Notes: generated by a model not told the origin, from the letters alone. Shown: positions 43,726 to 56,300, counted from the stretch's first letter. The stretch is 64,000 bases of DNA from Phytophthora hibernalis (GCA_012656075.1 JAAKBF010000107.1:248001-312000), one strand, 5' to 3'. Translations and numbers: made by a program.

Positions 43726-44137
43726 CTGGCGAAGCGTAGCTGCATCGGAGGCTTGAGCGTGGCCTTGTTATTGACCTTATCGCTGTGGACCACTTGCAGT
43801 GCCAGCACCTCGCTGGGCTTGGGGGGCGAGATCGACGACTCTGCAGGGGCGTTAACCGGCGCAGCAATAATTCCATCAAGACTCTCGATAATGCACGATC
43901 ACCAAAGACGTGTTCTACAGTGCCGGTTGTGCAGACAGAAGTACTCCGAAGAGCAGAACAACCGCTTCTCGTGTGTGTATCCACCCCGGAACGTACAAAT
44001 TTGCGTGTGTGAAACCCGACAAAATGCATCAGCAAGTCCTGCAGCTGCAAAAGCTACTCGACGGCTGAGATCTCGACGACCGTTCCAGCCGAGAGCGAGA
44101 GGCGCGTCCCTATTTTAATAGGGACTCGCCGTCGTAA
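43726..44137 (-). repeat. Possible 5' LTR/leader of the minus-strand Ty3 element
   Basis: The - strand from about 44137 reads TGTTACGACGGCGAG and includes a 9-bp stem hairpin (44106-44125, GTCCCTATT/AATAGGGAC), then runs without genes to the gag start. The TG start is consistent with an LTR, but no second copy is available to confirm it. Confidence 0.3.
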
Positions 44138-44298
44138 CAACCCTCCCTTTTTCACCCCTTCCATACGGTTATCCAGTGTAAATCTTACCATAAATCAAAT
44201 CATTTAGGATCTGAAGTTATCGAAGTCGACCAAAATTCTTAAAGAAGCGCTAATTTCGCAGGAATATTCTACAGCTAACGACGACTCTATTTGCAGTA

Positions 44299-44332
44299 CA
44301 TCATTCCTTCCACTGCAGTGGAAGGAATGATG
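44299..44332. repeat. 34-bp perfect palindrome upstream of the CRN gene
   Basis: Arms CATCATTCCTTCCACTG and its exact complement with no loop. It lies 430 bp before the CRN start. Perfect palindromes this long usually mark recent foldback structures. Confidence 0.8.
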
Positions 44333-44730
44333 CTGATAACTGAATGCCAAGATCTTGGTCGGTCGTATTGCCAAAAGTTGAATGATTTGCAGCAGGTTTT
44401 CCGGTAGTCTATTTAGAAGGCTGCCAACATATCCCTCATGACATCCCTCCTGCGGATTTCCCGCGATTTTCCAAATTGGAGCAACTTGGCAATATTGCAG
44501 AGTCATTGGCTGAAAAGTTCGCAATAAGACCTTTTCACCAATAAATTGATTGCTATTGGCCGGTCCAACCGGATTTAGCAAAAATTTCCGACCGACCGAC
44601 GGACCGCCGCGTATGTACCGTATTAAAATACATGTAGCGCATCGCGTGGCGTCTCATCATTGGTTGGAAGTGTATGTGACACGCCTTTTTCCGCTTAAAT
44701 ACGACCGTAAATTCTCCATCTCTTCTACAG

Positions 44731-44760
44731 TCATTCCAGAATCTGCCGTGTGGAGAGAAA
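44731..44760 (+). promoter_or_regulatory. Inr-like core promoter of the CRN gene
   Basis: TCATTCCAGAATCT at 44731 fits the oomycete initiator pattern (TCATTYY followed by an A/T-rich half) and sits 30 nt before the ATG. By-eye match. Confidence 0.5.
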
Positions 44761-46694
44761 ATGGTGAAGCTCTTGTTGAGTTATGCGATTGTCGGTCTGG
44801 CGGAAGGCGACGGTGTTGAGATCGACGATGGTCTTCCGGTGTGGAAGTTGAAGGAGGCGATCAAGGAGAAAGAAGATATGAAGGGTCGTGCGCGTGACTT
44901 GCAGCTCTTTCTGGCGAAGACGGCGAATGACTGGCTGGATGCGGCGGGTGTGACAGTTGTGACGGTCGATAAGGCAAGTGGGAGGCCTGTGATGCTAGAT
45001 GAGCATGGCAACCAGCAAGGATTCGTGCATATGGATCCCACTCTGTATATCAAGAACCCCAAGCACTTTGGCGTGAATTTCCAACCGGGGGAGGGCGAAG
45101 TTCACGTGCTGGTGGTGGTTCCGAAGGGGCTGGTGGCGATCAGGAACTCGAAAGTATGCTCTCAAACGTTGCATTGACGACGATCGATGAAGACGCTGTT
45201 CGATCTTGGAATGATGCGGCGGAAGAAAGACGCGAACGTAAGCGAGCGGAAGAAACTCGTGAATGGAAGGAAGAAATTCGTGAACTGAAGGAAGAAACTC
45301 GCGAACGGGATCGTAAGCGAGATAAAGAAACTCGCGAACGGGATCGGAGATAAAGAAACTCGCGAAAGGGATCGTGAACTGAAGCGCACACTTGAGAGAG
45401 TTTTACACCCTGCGACGCCGAGTAAATCCGATTCACAATTGGGTCAAGAGCATTTGAATCTACTGGTGAATGGCGGATATGTCTCGGTTGCTGAAGAAAC
45501 AATCGGAGCAGATGCCTTTTGGTCGGTGGGAGTTCAGGCCAAAGTCGACTCCATTAAAACGGAGGATTGCTTTGACGCATTCATTACTCCTTACTTCAGC
45601 AATGCGCTGGACAGCCTCGATGTTGTATTCGTCAATAGCGAGCGTTATAAATGGTTGTCGCAGTCTACGTGGGGCAACAGCAATACAACCTCAAGCCAGA
45701 TGGATTTGTGACTCATCGTGGGATGTATCACATGGAGCCTGAACCAAATGATAAAGTCCGTCGAGAGGGTACGTCATTTCGTTTTGGGAGAGCAGATAAG
45801 GCACTATTTGATTGCCTCGTTCTCTTCGAGAGCAAGATCACTAAAAATTTGGGAGGTGCTCCATTTGGCCAAGTCGTGCGATACATGCAGCACCTTTCCC
45901 CCAAGGGGCCAGGAAGTGCCGTTCTCTTCAACCGCACAACATTTTGGTTGATCGATAGCCTCGATGGTGTTGTGGTTCGTGTTATGACGGCGATGTGGGT
46001 CATGGAGGGCTCGAAAGCGTTGTTTCGTAACTTTATTACTAAGAAATTGTCGCCGTGGGTGACGCGTTTGACTGATGCCTGCTCTGCGTTAAACGTTGAA
46101 GTGGTGGAGGGTGATGCATTTCTCGGCCGTGGTGCATTCGGACGCGTTTTCAAGGTAAAACGAGTAGGTCACGGGGATTTGTTGGCCTTGAAGATCGTGG
46201 AGACGAGCTCGGTTGGACGTCTTTTTCAAGAAGAACGCGCATTAGTGGGTGCCCAGCACACTGACCTGGCGATTAAACCTGTGGAGAAGGCTACACAGAT
46301 TTTTGAAGGCGCCGCGTTGTTGCTGTCTCCTGTTGGGGAACCTATATCTTATCCTACCACAAGTCAGGAGACGCAAGACCTTTTTGACATGCTATGGCGG
46401 CTCCACTCTGCTGGCGTGGCCCACGGAGATCCTCGCGTGCCGAATGTGATTGTAAAGGATGGACAGCGTTTGTGGATTGATCTTGCTGAATGGATGGGCG
46501 CGTCTTCCTTACTAATGCAAAATGACGCGAAGATCCTCACGCAGTCCATTCTTCACGGCTTTCCGAAGGATTCGCCGGACTTGGAGCTGGAGGCGCTTTT
46601 CAAGAATTATGGTGTAAATCCTACACAAACGAATCTCGATCTTCTGGCCGACAAAGTCGGTGAAAAGTTAGCTGCACGCCAAAGTGATGATTGA
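44761..46694 (+). CDS. Crinkler (CRN) effector with nuclease-like and kinase-like domains, frame-broken
   Basis: ATG at 44761. The header is ubiquitin-like with LQLFLAK (canonical LxLFLAK), a NDWLDAAG/DWL block and the header-closing VHVLVVVPKG. Next a charged helical linker of Glu/Arg repeats (45240-45400), then a block with LKPDGF ... CLVLFESKITK (about 45675-45840), which fits a PD-(D/E)xK nuclease core, and a kinase-like domain: glycine loop LGRGAFGRVFKV (about 46123), ALKIVE with the Lys, and catalytic loop HSAGVAHGDPRVPNVIV with HGD instead of HRD, then WIDLAEW. This resembles the CRN8-type kinase end; header-nuclease-kinase fusions are known for Crinklers. Frames change near 45150, 45350 and 45680. 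CRNs enter host cells and act in nuclei. Either a real effector with consensus errors or a recent pseudogene; no restored sequence is given. Confidence 0.8.
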
Positions 46695-47234
46695 ATGGCT
46701 TTATTTTGCAAGTGTTGCGGTGGAAGGTCGAGATAAGGATGCTTTTTAAGCACGAAACCTCTGGAAATTCCTTAGGAAAAGCGTTTTGATTTCACTATGT
46801 TTGTGATCGAAAACCGGCACTTAACCCAAAAAGTACACCGTCAATACCACTATTAATGGCTTGGGATGAGGGAAATACTGTCCCAGCATTTTTCTGCGTC
46901 CTCTATTGACTTCTACAGCGGCTGTATTAAATGAGCATCCACCCCAACAACAGTAATTTGTATGGAGTTGCTTACTTCAAGATGACGATCGTAAAAAGAA
47001 AAAGCAAAGAATTTATTTCAAAATATATGAATTCAGTTTTTACCACTGTCGCATTGAATCGGTGTGTTACGGTACATAGATCTACAATGTTTCTGGTCAA
47101 CATGGGCGCACCCTAGTTTAACATTTACGTCTATGAGTGTATGCCCGAGCCAAACTTGGTGGTTTTAGTATAGGTTTTCATACGGGCAATTTAACCCCTC
47201 CAAACTGGGAGCCAAAAGTAAGACTTAAACTGCT
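46695..47234. other. Intergenic
   Basis: No supported gene after the CRN stop; AT-rich. Confidence 0.4.
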
Positions 47235-47848
47235 TACCGTATTCCCCCTGTTACAAGCGTCACGAATCTACATGTGAGGGTTAGGGAAATGAATTTTGGG
47301 TGCAAATGCAATCTACACGTACTTAATATAAGTTGTACGGTATCACCTACACGAACTTGGACAGTAATGCGGCTGGTAGGGCGACCACTGCAACATTTCC
47401 TGGACAACCGCTAAGGCGACGGCGACCAGCGTTAGTATTATGCTACACCTGTATGTGAGCCAGCTTGACACCAATTTTGAGGGCCGTGGCGGCGGAGTGG
47501 ACTAACCAGCACCGATGCCGTTTATATTTGTATTGAATTTACTTCGCTTGGCCTGAGGGCTCAATTCTCCTCCATCTAACTCGTCTTCACCCGATGCCTT
47601 GAAGGACTTGATGCAGTCAGACTTGAACTTGTACGTGAATGATGCACGTAGGCCTCGGTTCGGCTTGCGATCTTCTCCATTTAATCGTGGCCTCCTATTA
47701 TGTTTGTTTAGGAAAGTGGTAGCTGTGTGGGACCACTCATTACCTGACGCTTGTAACAAATGGAAAATCAGCCAAAAAATAAAGCTATGTGATTGGATGA
47801 AATTCAGTGACGCTTGTAGCTAAGCGACGCTTGTAACAGAATACGGTA
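47235..47848. mobile_element. 614-bp TIR element, probably non-autonomous
   Basis: Ends are inverted copies: left TACCGTATTC then CTGTTACAAGCGTC (47235-47263), right the complement of TACCGTATTCTGTTACAAGCGTC (47824-47848); TA at both edges fits a Tc1/mariner/pogo-type target duplication. Further copies of GACGCTTGTA near 47743 and 47810 look like subterminal repeats. A - strand frame at 47759-47502 (RRPRLNGEDRKPNRGLRASF) may be a remnant of the parent transposase or captured sequence. Confidence 0.6.
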
Positions 47849-48279
47849 TATGCAGCTTAATTCGAGTAGATAACGGGATAGGGTAGACCAAGTGTACGGT
47901 TCGAAGATTTGCTCAGTGGTACAAAGCGGTGCTAAAACTGCCTTAACCTGCATGATAAAGACGATTCTCTCAGAAATATACTGCATACTGCAGTATAGGA
48001 AGGAAAGGAACCAAAGCCCCCGAACAGAAACAGCACCTTAGCTGTTTCTTATTTTCCAAAATTCGAAATTCAAAACTCCCCATACAAATTCCAAATATCC
48101 CAGATGTCACCTTTACAGTGTAGCACAAGAGTGTACCCACATTGACAGACTTCTATGTTCTTTACAAAAGTCAAGTAGTGTGTTTACAGCCGGCGGTGTA
48201 ATCATCTGAAACAGGTAAATGGGGCAGAATACATGCGCCGATGATGTATTTCAGGATAAAATAACCGCAATCGACCAAT

Positions 48280-51200
48280 CCAGAATGTCTGCATCTGGAG
48301 CGAGTATCTCTGGAGTCGAAGCTGGTCATGAATGTCGACCCCACCCATCCAGCGATGATAGTCGCGGACCATCGTTGGACAAGGGACAGTCTGCCGAATT
48401 TCTCTGTTGCCGCCCGTGTGTCTCACTCTATTCACATGCATAACATTGTCGTTAGTTTGCCTTGTAACTGCTATAAATATACACTACTACGTACGGCAGC
48501 TTTCCATCACTCGGCTAGACCCAGTACCGAGAAACTGCACAGGCTTTCTGTCCCACCAGACCAACCCAGTCATTTTAGGGCAGTTTTTCGCCACAGCCAT
48601 TCTTGTCGTTCCGTGAGGCGTCCGTTTCGGGCGGTCGCGTTTCTTCTCAACAATTTGCAAAGGGTAACCAACCCTGTCTCCCATGATAGTACCACTACTA
48701 TAGTTGTTCCGATGTAGCAGCTGGAATGCAAGCTGCACTGAAGAGTAAAACCGATCAGTCACCACGAGGTGATAGACTTCGTCTAGGGGGCGCGGAAGTA
48801 TGGCTTCTAGGTTTCGGATTACCGCAGAAGGACCAGTACTGGGGTCGACAGACTGCTTCCTTTCAGGTACGTTTCCCACCTCTTCGATTTGTTATGCCTT
48901 GCCACAGTACACCTCAAGTCTAAACATGTTGACAGATACACCATAGATACAGACAACATTAAGTCAGATACAACATGTTTGACTTAGCCACACACAAAAT
49001 GCAAGTTCCAAAGAACTCGCGCATACGTACATTATGCAGTATCCAGTGTCTGCGCAGCATCCAGGAACAACTTCGTGTCCCATTTGTGCGGTTTCACCTT
49101 AAGGTACTGCCGTGTGGGGGTGTTGCGGTTCCTCGAAGACAGAATACATTCGTCGAACGAAATCACTGGCGGGGTTTTGTATCCCATTGGAAACGTATGT
49201 TGTAGCGTTTCGATAGTGGATCTCACTTTCCATGCGCGGTCCGTAGCAGCGCGAACATCCGCGTTGTTGGTAAAATGGAGGTTTGCCATTATATGCTCAA
49301 AGCGGCGGCGAGCTATGAAGTCACTGAGCGTCCCGTGCGGCACCGCTCCTTTCGCTGTTGTTCTCCAGTGATCACGAAATCTGCGCCGATTGCGGATTCA
49401 ACATTCGAGCCCTTAGAAAACCTAGCACAGTCATAATTTCATGGGCCTCGATGTCGGGTTTTTTGCCTCACGATGCATAAACCGCTCCTTCGATTTTTGC
49501 CAGGGTCTTCTGTTTTTAAACATGTCATCAACTCGTGTTGTCAGATTCTGCACGAAGTAGCGGTTCGACTCATCTACCACTTTCTTCCACAAACGTTTTG
49601 GCATGAAGAAAAATAACAGCTTCAAAGGCGACCGGGCCAAAGCAAGAACCTCGTCTCTAGGCCCGTAGTCTCCAGGACCGTAGTCTCCAGGATACAACTC
49701 AGGGCAACGTTGATCAGGCGGAACCTCTTTGGCGTCTACATAACGTAAAATACAACATTGGACATGTTAGAACATGTTGCATGCTACAACATCATGGTAC
49801 AACATCATCACGCAATCTTACCAAACATCCGACCCTCCGCGCGCATGTTCACCATGTTCTCGTCATCCTTGGCAAAGTCAACCATCAACGATTTATCCAG
49901 AACATCCCACTGATGCGCCGACGGAGCAGCGCTAACATCTTCGCCACTTTGGCCAACAGCACCACCCTCTTCGGTAGTGTCTGTAGTAATCGGGTCGCTT
50001 TCTGTAGCTTCAATCTCCTCACTTTCACAGCCAACCTCATCCTCATTATTTCCCAACTCGTCAACTCCTTCCTCTCCGGCATCTTCTGCAGCACGCGCTG
50101 AGCGCTCCAACACCTCGTCGTCGTCATAGAAGCAGATCTCCGTCTCATTTTCGTCACAGTCCGATTCGAGGACTTCGAAATCCTGGGGATCCGATCCTTC
50201 GTCAACAAAGTATACAGGTGGTGCAGATTCAACGGAAACGGGCGCGTGCGGAGGCGATCTGTCTCGAAATACATCAAACAAGTTAGTGCCCAATTAATAT
50301 AAAATGCACCGCTCCTACTTTACGATTGTACGTGGAACGCGCTAATAGAGAATCAACAGAATCCGGCGTGGGTGTAGGCCCCGTCGCAGCAGCTTGGCTT
50401 GGCGTCAACGGAGACGGAGCTGGAGACTTGGAACTGTTCGCGTATCAAAGATACGAGTTAGATATCGAGCGCTCAGCATCAATAAACATGCTGGATGTAT
50501 TAAGAAATTGCACACAGGCTGGACTTGGCATGATGTTGTACATACATGCATGAAGGACAACACCAATTGTGAGTACATGCAGTTGGATAGAACATGTATC
50601 ATGTCGTACCTTGTCAATGATGGAATCGATGCTGGTGATTCCGCGGCTATACCTTGATCGGGCATAGAGTACTTGCGCTTTGGCGTTACAGCTTTTAAAC
50701 TGGAATTGGTTGCACGTTTCTTCGTAGTAGCTTGCGTAGTTCTCTTCATCTTTTTTCTCGTAACTTCATGCTCCGCCGCACCCGCTTTTGTGCATCTGCA
50801 GCGGTGGCACATCGATTCTCCGCAGCATTCTTCTCCTTCTCCTTCTCCTTAGCTGCACGAGCAGCACTTGCTTTTCTTGTTTTTTTTGCTTCGCTGTCCC
50901 TGCATCACATACACCATGAGTTAGTTATAAGCCTTTGCTGTGTCCGACAACATGAAACATGCTTACCTTCGACATTGACCCCTTGAGGCTTGCTGCTCTT
51001 CGGTCTGGTGACACGCTTCACCTTCTAATTCGTCACCGTCGATGCCACCTTCTCCTCTTCACTGAATTCGTCCATCTCGACCGCTTCGTCCTCGTCTTCG
51101 CCATCAATGTCGTCGGGATCGTAATCGCTGTCGTCGTCCTTGGCCTTCCTCGAGACTGGCGCTTTCTTCCCGGAACCAGCAGCCGTCCTTACAGCAATAC

Positions 51201-51733
51201 CGTGAGGCTCCTGGGATAGCAGGGGCTTTATGCCCTAAGGTAAGACGCGTCCATGCCCTTCGGGGTCTCAACTTCTTGGGTGGGGGAGCTGTGCGCGGGG
51301 CTGTACCCGTTAACGGCGGCGGGCGGTCGTCGCCGCGCCCCCTGACAAATATGCAACATGCTACTTCACCAGGCGCTTCCGCTCCTTCTCGCTGTGGCTA
51401 TCCAAACGCTCGAAAAAGCGAAAGTGTTCGGAAAGTGATTCCTTGCGTGAGTTCTTGCCTATCATGCGTGTCCTTAGCCGTCTTGCGCTGTCTTCGAGTT
51501 TTCTTCGAATGAGCGACAGCCACTGATTCGAAGTAGAGAGGAGGGAGCTGGTATATTTTATGAACCGTTTTATGCCTAGCCCCGTGCATTTGCGGGAACG
51601 TCTCGTTTTTGTTAGGATGTGCTTATACTTGATTTCACTAAAGTTTAGCTGTTTTCTGAGCCAATCCCTATTGAAACATGTTGTACGTACAACATGTCAC
51701 ATGTTGTACGATACAACGTGTGGGCGTAGGGGG
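48280..51733 (-). mobile_element. Second piggyBac-like copy, truncated at the 3' end
   Basis: Its right end reads ...GTAGGGGG followed by TTAA (51734-51737), i.e. a CCCCC-starting tip on the - strand, with the same CATGTTGTACGTACAACATG palindrome at 51677-51696 and neighbouring ACATGTTGTACGATACAACG. The transposase homology stops near 48284, in the middle of the last catalytic block, so the left end is missing. Confidence 0.7.
48284..51236 (-). pseudogene. piggyBac transposase, truncated copy
   Basis: Same order as the first copy: acidic N-terminal blocks (about 51230-50294 and 50293-49808; ESDCDENETEICFYDDDEVL), 49697-49431 (RLWKKVVDESNRYFVQNLTT), 49343-49032 with the first Asp (PVISFDECILSSRNRNTPTR), 48879-48487 with the second (EVYHLVVTDRFYSSVQLAFQ) and 48441 on with the third (DYHRWMGGVDIHDQLRLQRY), then unrelated sequence after RYSLQMQT. 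EGI of copy 1 is ECI here. Gaps between blocks hold ACAACATG-rich introns. Missing the Cys-rich tail. Confidence 0.7.
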
Positions 51734-51737
51734 TTAA

Positions 51738-52373
51738 AGTTGATACGGTCATCTTAGAATCTGTGCTTTGTTACTGCTGTCGAAGGCAACACGTAGACTT
51801 ACGTGCACCGATCGTGAATATAAAGTTGTGCCACTCGTTAGCAGAAATTCAGATTCTGCACTACTACATACATTTATGTTGCAGGTTTTCCGTTCCATAT
51901 ACCTGTTGCTTACGCTCCTTATTCCCCGCAACAGATAACAATGCACAGATGACAGGTTTCCAGCAAATTATAAACACAACAGATCGACAAGAAGATTTGC
52001 AACAGATATAAACATTATCCCTCCATTTCGGCCGTAAATTTGCCGTGTACTAACTGATCAGCGAGGTATTGTTCAAACTGACGCTCTGGTGCTTCAGATA
52101 AAGCCTCGGCGATTTCTTTCTCGCGGATCTACATCGACATCTCGTCTTCGGTCTTCATTTGCCTCCATTCACGATGTAAGCGATGCTGTTCGGTCTTTCC
52201 CAACTTAACCCTCCCATTGTATATAACAACGTCGCCGGTTGCACTTTTTCATAACACGTTGTTGGGAGTGGTTCCGCAACCTAAATGTAAGGTTGATTTA
52301 ACGAATATGAGACATGTAAGGTTTCAAAAATCAGGAGAATAAATTTGTCTAAATTACCGTCTTCCATTTAGTT
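51738..52373. other. Intergenic
   Basis: No supported gene between the piggyBac end and the next coding fragment. Confidence 0.35.
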
Positions 52374-52514
52374 TTGAGAGCCGTTCATTTTCAAATTCGC
52401 TGGACGGGGAGGAACCAGACACCAGATCGGCGGAGCGTAGGATACGTACGGTGCGGGAACACGAGAATATTGGTGGAGAGGCGTTCTACATGCTACGCGC
52501 AAGCGAGGGGATCC

Positions 52515-53094
52515 ATGGCTGAAGCAGAGAGTGGCGCATCGACCGGTAAGGTGCCCCTGTTTGGTTATATAAAAGCTTCCGTTAATTCACGGTTGTTTGA
52601 ATACGTATTAAGGACGGAGCACTCCAAACGGCGATGCAATTGTCAACGTTGTCCCTCCTTTTCCATGTAACCCGATCGCGGACTGTGAGGAGTTTGCTGA
52701 CATTTTCGAAACCTACACGCTGCAAAGTAATTTAAAGTTTCGAGTCCGCAGTTCTCAAACGACGATGATTTACAATAGGTATGCATACTTCATTGTTTTA
52801 TTTGGCTATCTCTAACACGATCGTTGTTTTTTTTGCTTTGTAGTACTCACGACGAATCAATACCCACGGGTTTCGTTATACAAGGTATTTCGCTACACCC
52901 ACGGTATTTCGCAAAGTTCTCGTTCGAAAGGCCACCGCAACCGCAAGATACGTTACTGTCGATGCCTCGCTCGGTACACTGCTGTTGTGACTTTGACAGA
53001 TATGGAAGAGTTTATGATCAAGATTATCAACGAGGTGCGCTAAGGATAACATTTGCTGTGCGTTTACCGTGGTATTCTAAATTTGCACTTTTAT
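52515..53094 (+). CDS. Unrecognised two-exon protein fragment
   Basis: A start at ATG 52515 (MAEAESGASTGKVPLFGYIK) leads to coding-like sequence through a frame change near 52625 and then NPIADCEEFADIFETYTLQS up to 52778. A 65-nt intron (52779-52843, GTATGC, branch CTAAC, TTTGTAG) joins it to STHDESIPTGFVIQGISLHP and DRYGRVYDQDYQRGALRITF, ending at the stop at about 53094. The good splice signals and continuous frame argue that this is or was a gene. No family recognised; its position among transposons suggests a mobile-element or effector-type accessory gene. Confidence 0.4.
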
Positions 53095-53357
53095 GATTAG
53101 AACCATACCCATTCGCACCCCACAACTCCATCTCAAGCTTCATCATACCTGACAACTAAGACGCTGAAGAAGACCTTGAAGACGTAAAACGTTGGCGGAT
53201 GCGCGAGTTGGATTCAGCGAGTTGTGGCGTTTGATCGTAGCCCAGGCGCACAATTACATCACCGGAAACCTTGAGCAACAGAAGTATACAGTCTCCAAGA
53301 ACGATGGGTGGGTAGGTCTTCCTGCATTAACATTTCAATACAGGCGTGTACATTGCA

Positions 53358-56300
53358 TTATTTTTTGAGCTTGTTGATAGCCATCTCCAGCAACACGCCG
53401 AACGAAAGATAGGCATCTTGGTCAGCTCCCTCTTCAGGTAATTCTGCAGGTGGGAGGGGAGTTGATTCATTCTCTGACTGCAAATTGTCATCTGCAGGCA
53501 GGGCTCCTACTGGCTTCATAATCTGCTCAGGTATTTTCGATACCAACTGCAAATGTGAACGTTCATCCTCATCCTCAAGTTGCCAAGACTTGCCCAGCAT
53601 CAACGTATTAGACGTCAGGTAATTAGCAGCTTGATTGTAAAAGCGCTTGACGTGTACCAAATGAATGGACCTGAACTTTGTCTTGAGCGCGAGTCTGCGT
53701 TGAAGGTTTGAAGTGTTACAAATTATCAGGCCTTGAGCCTGCTGAATTATGATCCTTGAATCGCCACCTGCGACCCGATCTTCAACGCCACACGTCAATG
53801 CCAGTTTCAGACCGTTTATCAATCCGTGATACTCTGCCTCGTTCACCGTGACATCTTCTAAAATGAAACCTTGTGCGTCCAAGACTTCCCATCCCGGCAG
53901 CTACCACAAGTCACACCACAACTTCCTTGGGAGTAGGGTCTTGGCCGCACCATCGAAGCTCAACAAAATACCCTGGTAGTCGACATCAAGCATTTCCATG
54001 CTGATCGCAGGTTGTTGCTTGACATGTCCTTTGGCTGGTATCAACTCTTGGCCTACCGCGTCGAGATGCTCCCTGGGTGTAATGCCTGCACTCACGCTTG
54101 CGGCCAGACCATCTTCATCACGCTGAACGTTATGTATTTCCAGTGACCATCGAGAAAACTTCAAGCCCCACTTCAAGTGTCTTTCCTCAGTGGAGTTTAA
54201 TCCAAATAACCATCGTAGAACGGAGTACCGGGTATAGATCTTCTGTGGACATCCAGTACCAAATATCAGTGGCCTGAACTGCTGCACGACTCTGAGAATC
54301 GCTAAGACTTTTTTTCAGGAAGTTGATACCGTATCTCGGGCTCGTTCTATATTCGTCCGGTGAACCGCAGGTTGGATCTGACCATCATACATAACGGCAC
54401 ATGCCGCGCACGCATTAGCATGAGGGATAAATATAAACGGCTTCATGCGGTCAGGATGACGCAACATATGAGTCGACACAATTTTCCGTTTCAAGATCTC
54501 AAACGCTTCCATGGCATCTCGACCTGAACGGACTTGTTCGTCGTTCAGCTCGTAAAGTACTACCACGACCACGGGATGATCCTCGATGAACTTGTGATAA
54601 TAGTTCAAACTTCCCAAGAAAGACTGAACTCCCTTGAGCGTAGACGGAAATAGTAACTCCTGAACGGCCTTCGCAATCTTGGGCATAGCTCGAACACCCT
54701 CAGCGCTAATTTCATGGGATAGGTACTGAATGCTCAGCTTGACAAATTCACTTTTCGGAAGGCTCACGGAGATATTCCAGTAACACAATCTGAACAAAAG
54801 GGCATTCAGGTCCTTGAAAAGGTCGTCCCAAGTCGAAGCACCTTGTGCGATGTCGTCAATATACGAACTGCGTCCAAGCAAAGGTCCCATCTGAGGAGGG
54901 CTTGGTATGTTACTTGAACACCGTCATTTTCTCGGTTAAAATCGAGAGATCAACTTCGCTGCGTTCAAGGTCGTGCGTTTAGGATCAGATCCAGGAACTC
55001 TACGACGTCTCGATCAACCAAAGCTTCTTCTTCGGGTGGCAAGCGCACAAATCCCCAAAGACAATTATTTATCACTGTTTGATATACTAGGAGCGCGTTC
55101 TTGAGACCGAATGGCATCCGTATCCACTGAAAATGTCCGAACGGACAAATAAATGCTGAAATCAGCTTTGCACGCTCAGTCATAAGCACCGCCCAGAAAC
55201 CACTTGACATGTCGATACTCATAACCCACATCGCGGACTCGAAGACGATCAGCAAATTATCGATCAGGGGAAAGGGATAGCGTGATAGCTTGATAAATTC
55301 ATTCACCACTCGAAATCAATACACATCCTGATATCCACACCATTTTCCTTGAAAACGATTACTATCGGTGAGGCCCATGCCGATTCAGAGCGCTCAATCA
55401 AACCCGTTTCGAGGAGCTTCTTGAGCAACTCATAAACGTTGACTGACAAATGCGGGGCAACTTGCCTTGCACGCTGAGACACTGGACGCACATCTCCAAC
55501 TTCCAAATCGCACACAACACCGCGTGCGGGGCTGGAGCCGCATTTCCATCACCAAAGAAAATCTTCCGATGATATTTCAGGATCTTCCTCATTTTCTCAT
55601 TCATTTCTGGAATTTTGACCCCTGAAACACCAACATCCGCATCCTCAAATTTACGCTCAGGGCTTAAGTCCTGAACTTCACGTCACATGATCAGGTGTTC
55701 GCGTAACTTAGCCATCACCAGACTGCCTTCTCGGATGTAGAATGATGGTTCTAGGTCCCTGACCCACGCATGCACCTTGCATATTCTTCTTCCAGCTTCC
55801 GCACAGGTGTGCTTGCGAAACTTTAAGTCGAGAAACCTGAACCTTCCTCTTCAAGATCATCTGTGCTCAGACATTCGGCCTGAACGACATCTCTGGGAGA
55901 CATACGTTCAGGGAGTAGAGGTTCTTCAAAGCGCTCAGTTTTTCAAGCACAGGTGTAGATTCACTCGATTCTCCACCGCGAATGTCAGGACCACGAACGC
56001 ATGCTTTTTACAAAACTGATACAGTCTGAATTCCGACGTCCCTTGTCTTAGGTTCAGAGGCGGTCAAGATTTCTTCCTTGATTTCAACTTTAGCGAACGT
56101 GACTTGGAGATGCTTCGGCTTCGGATTCACTCCGATCATTTTCACTTTGGCAGTCCCCGAAGCTGGTTGCATTACAATTTTAGACGGCCATGGATACTCA
56201 GGTGCTTGAAAGCTCGAAGAAATTTGACCAGACACCATTTGTTCCAGGCGTCCAGCGCGAATCTGATCTTGAGCGGACACATTATTCTCGTAAAGCAACT

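Noticed and set aside
44204..44581. 125-residue - strand ORF between the Ty3 element and CRN
   Set aside because: It spans the 34-bp palindrome and shows no family features; likely non-coding repeat.
45156..45353. Programmed ribosomal frameshifting in the CRN gene
   Set aside because: The breaks are at different, non-slippery sites and the same type of one-base loss occurs in unrelated genes; error or decay is simpler.
47189..47200. TTAACCCCTCC as left end of the second piggyBac copy
   Set aside because: Only TTAACCCC matches, transposase homology stops 1.1 kb away at 48284 and a separate TIR element lies between, so I treat that end as missing.
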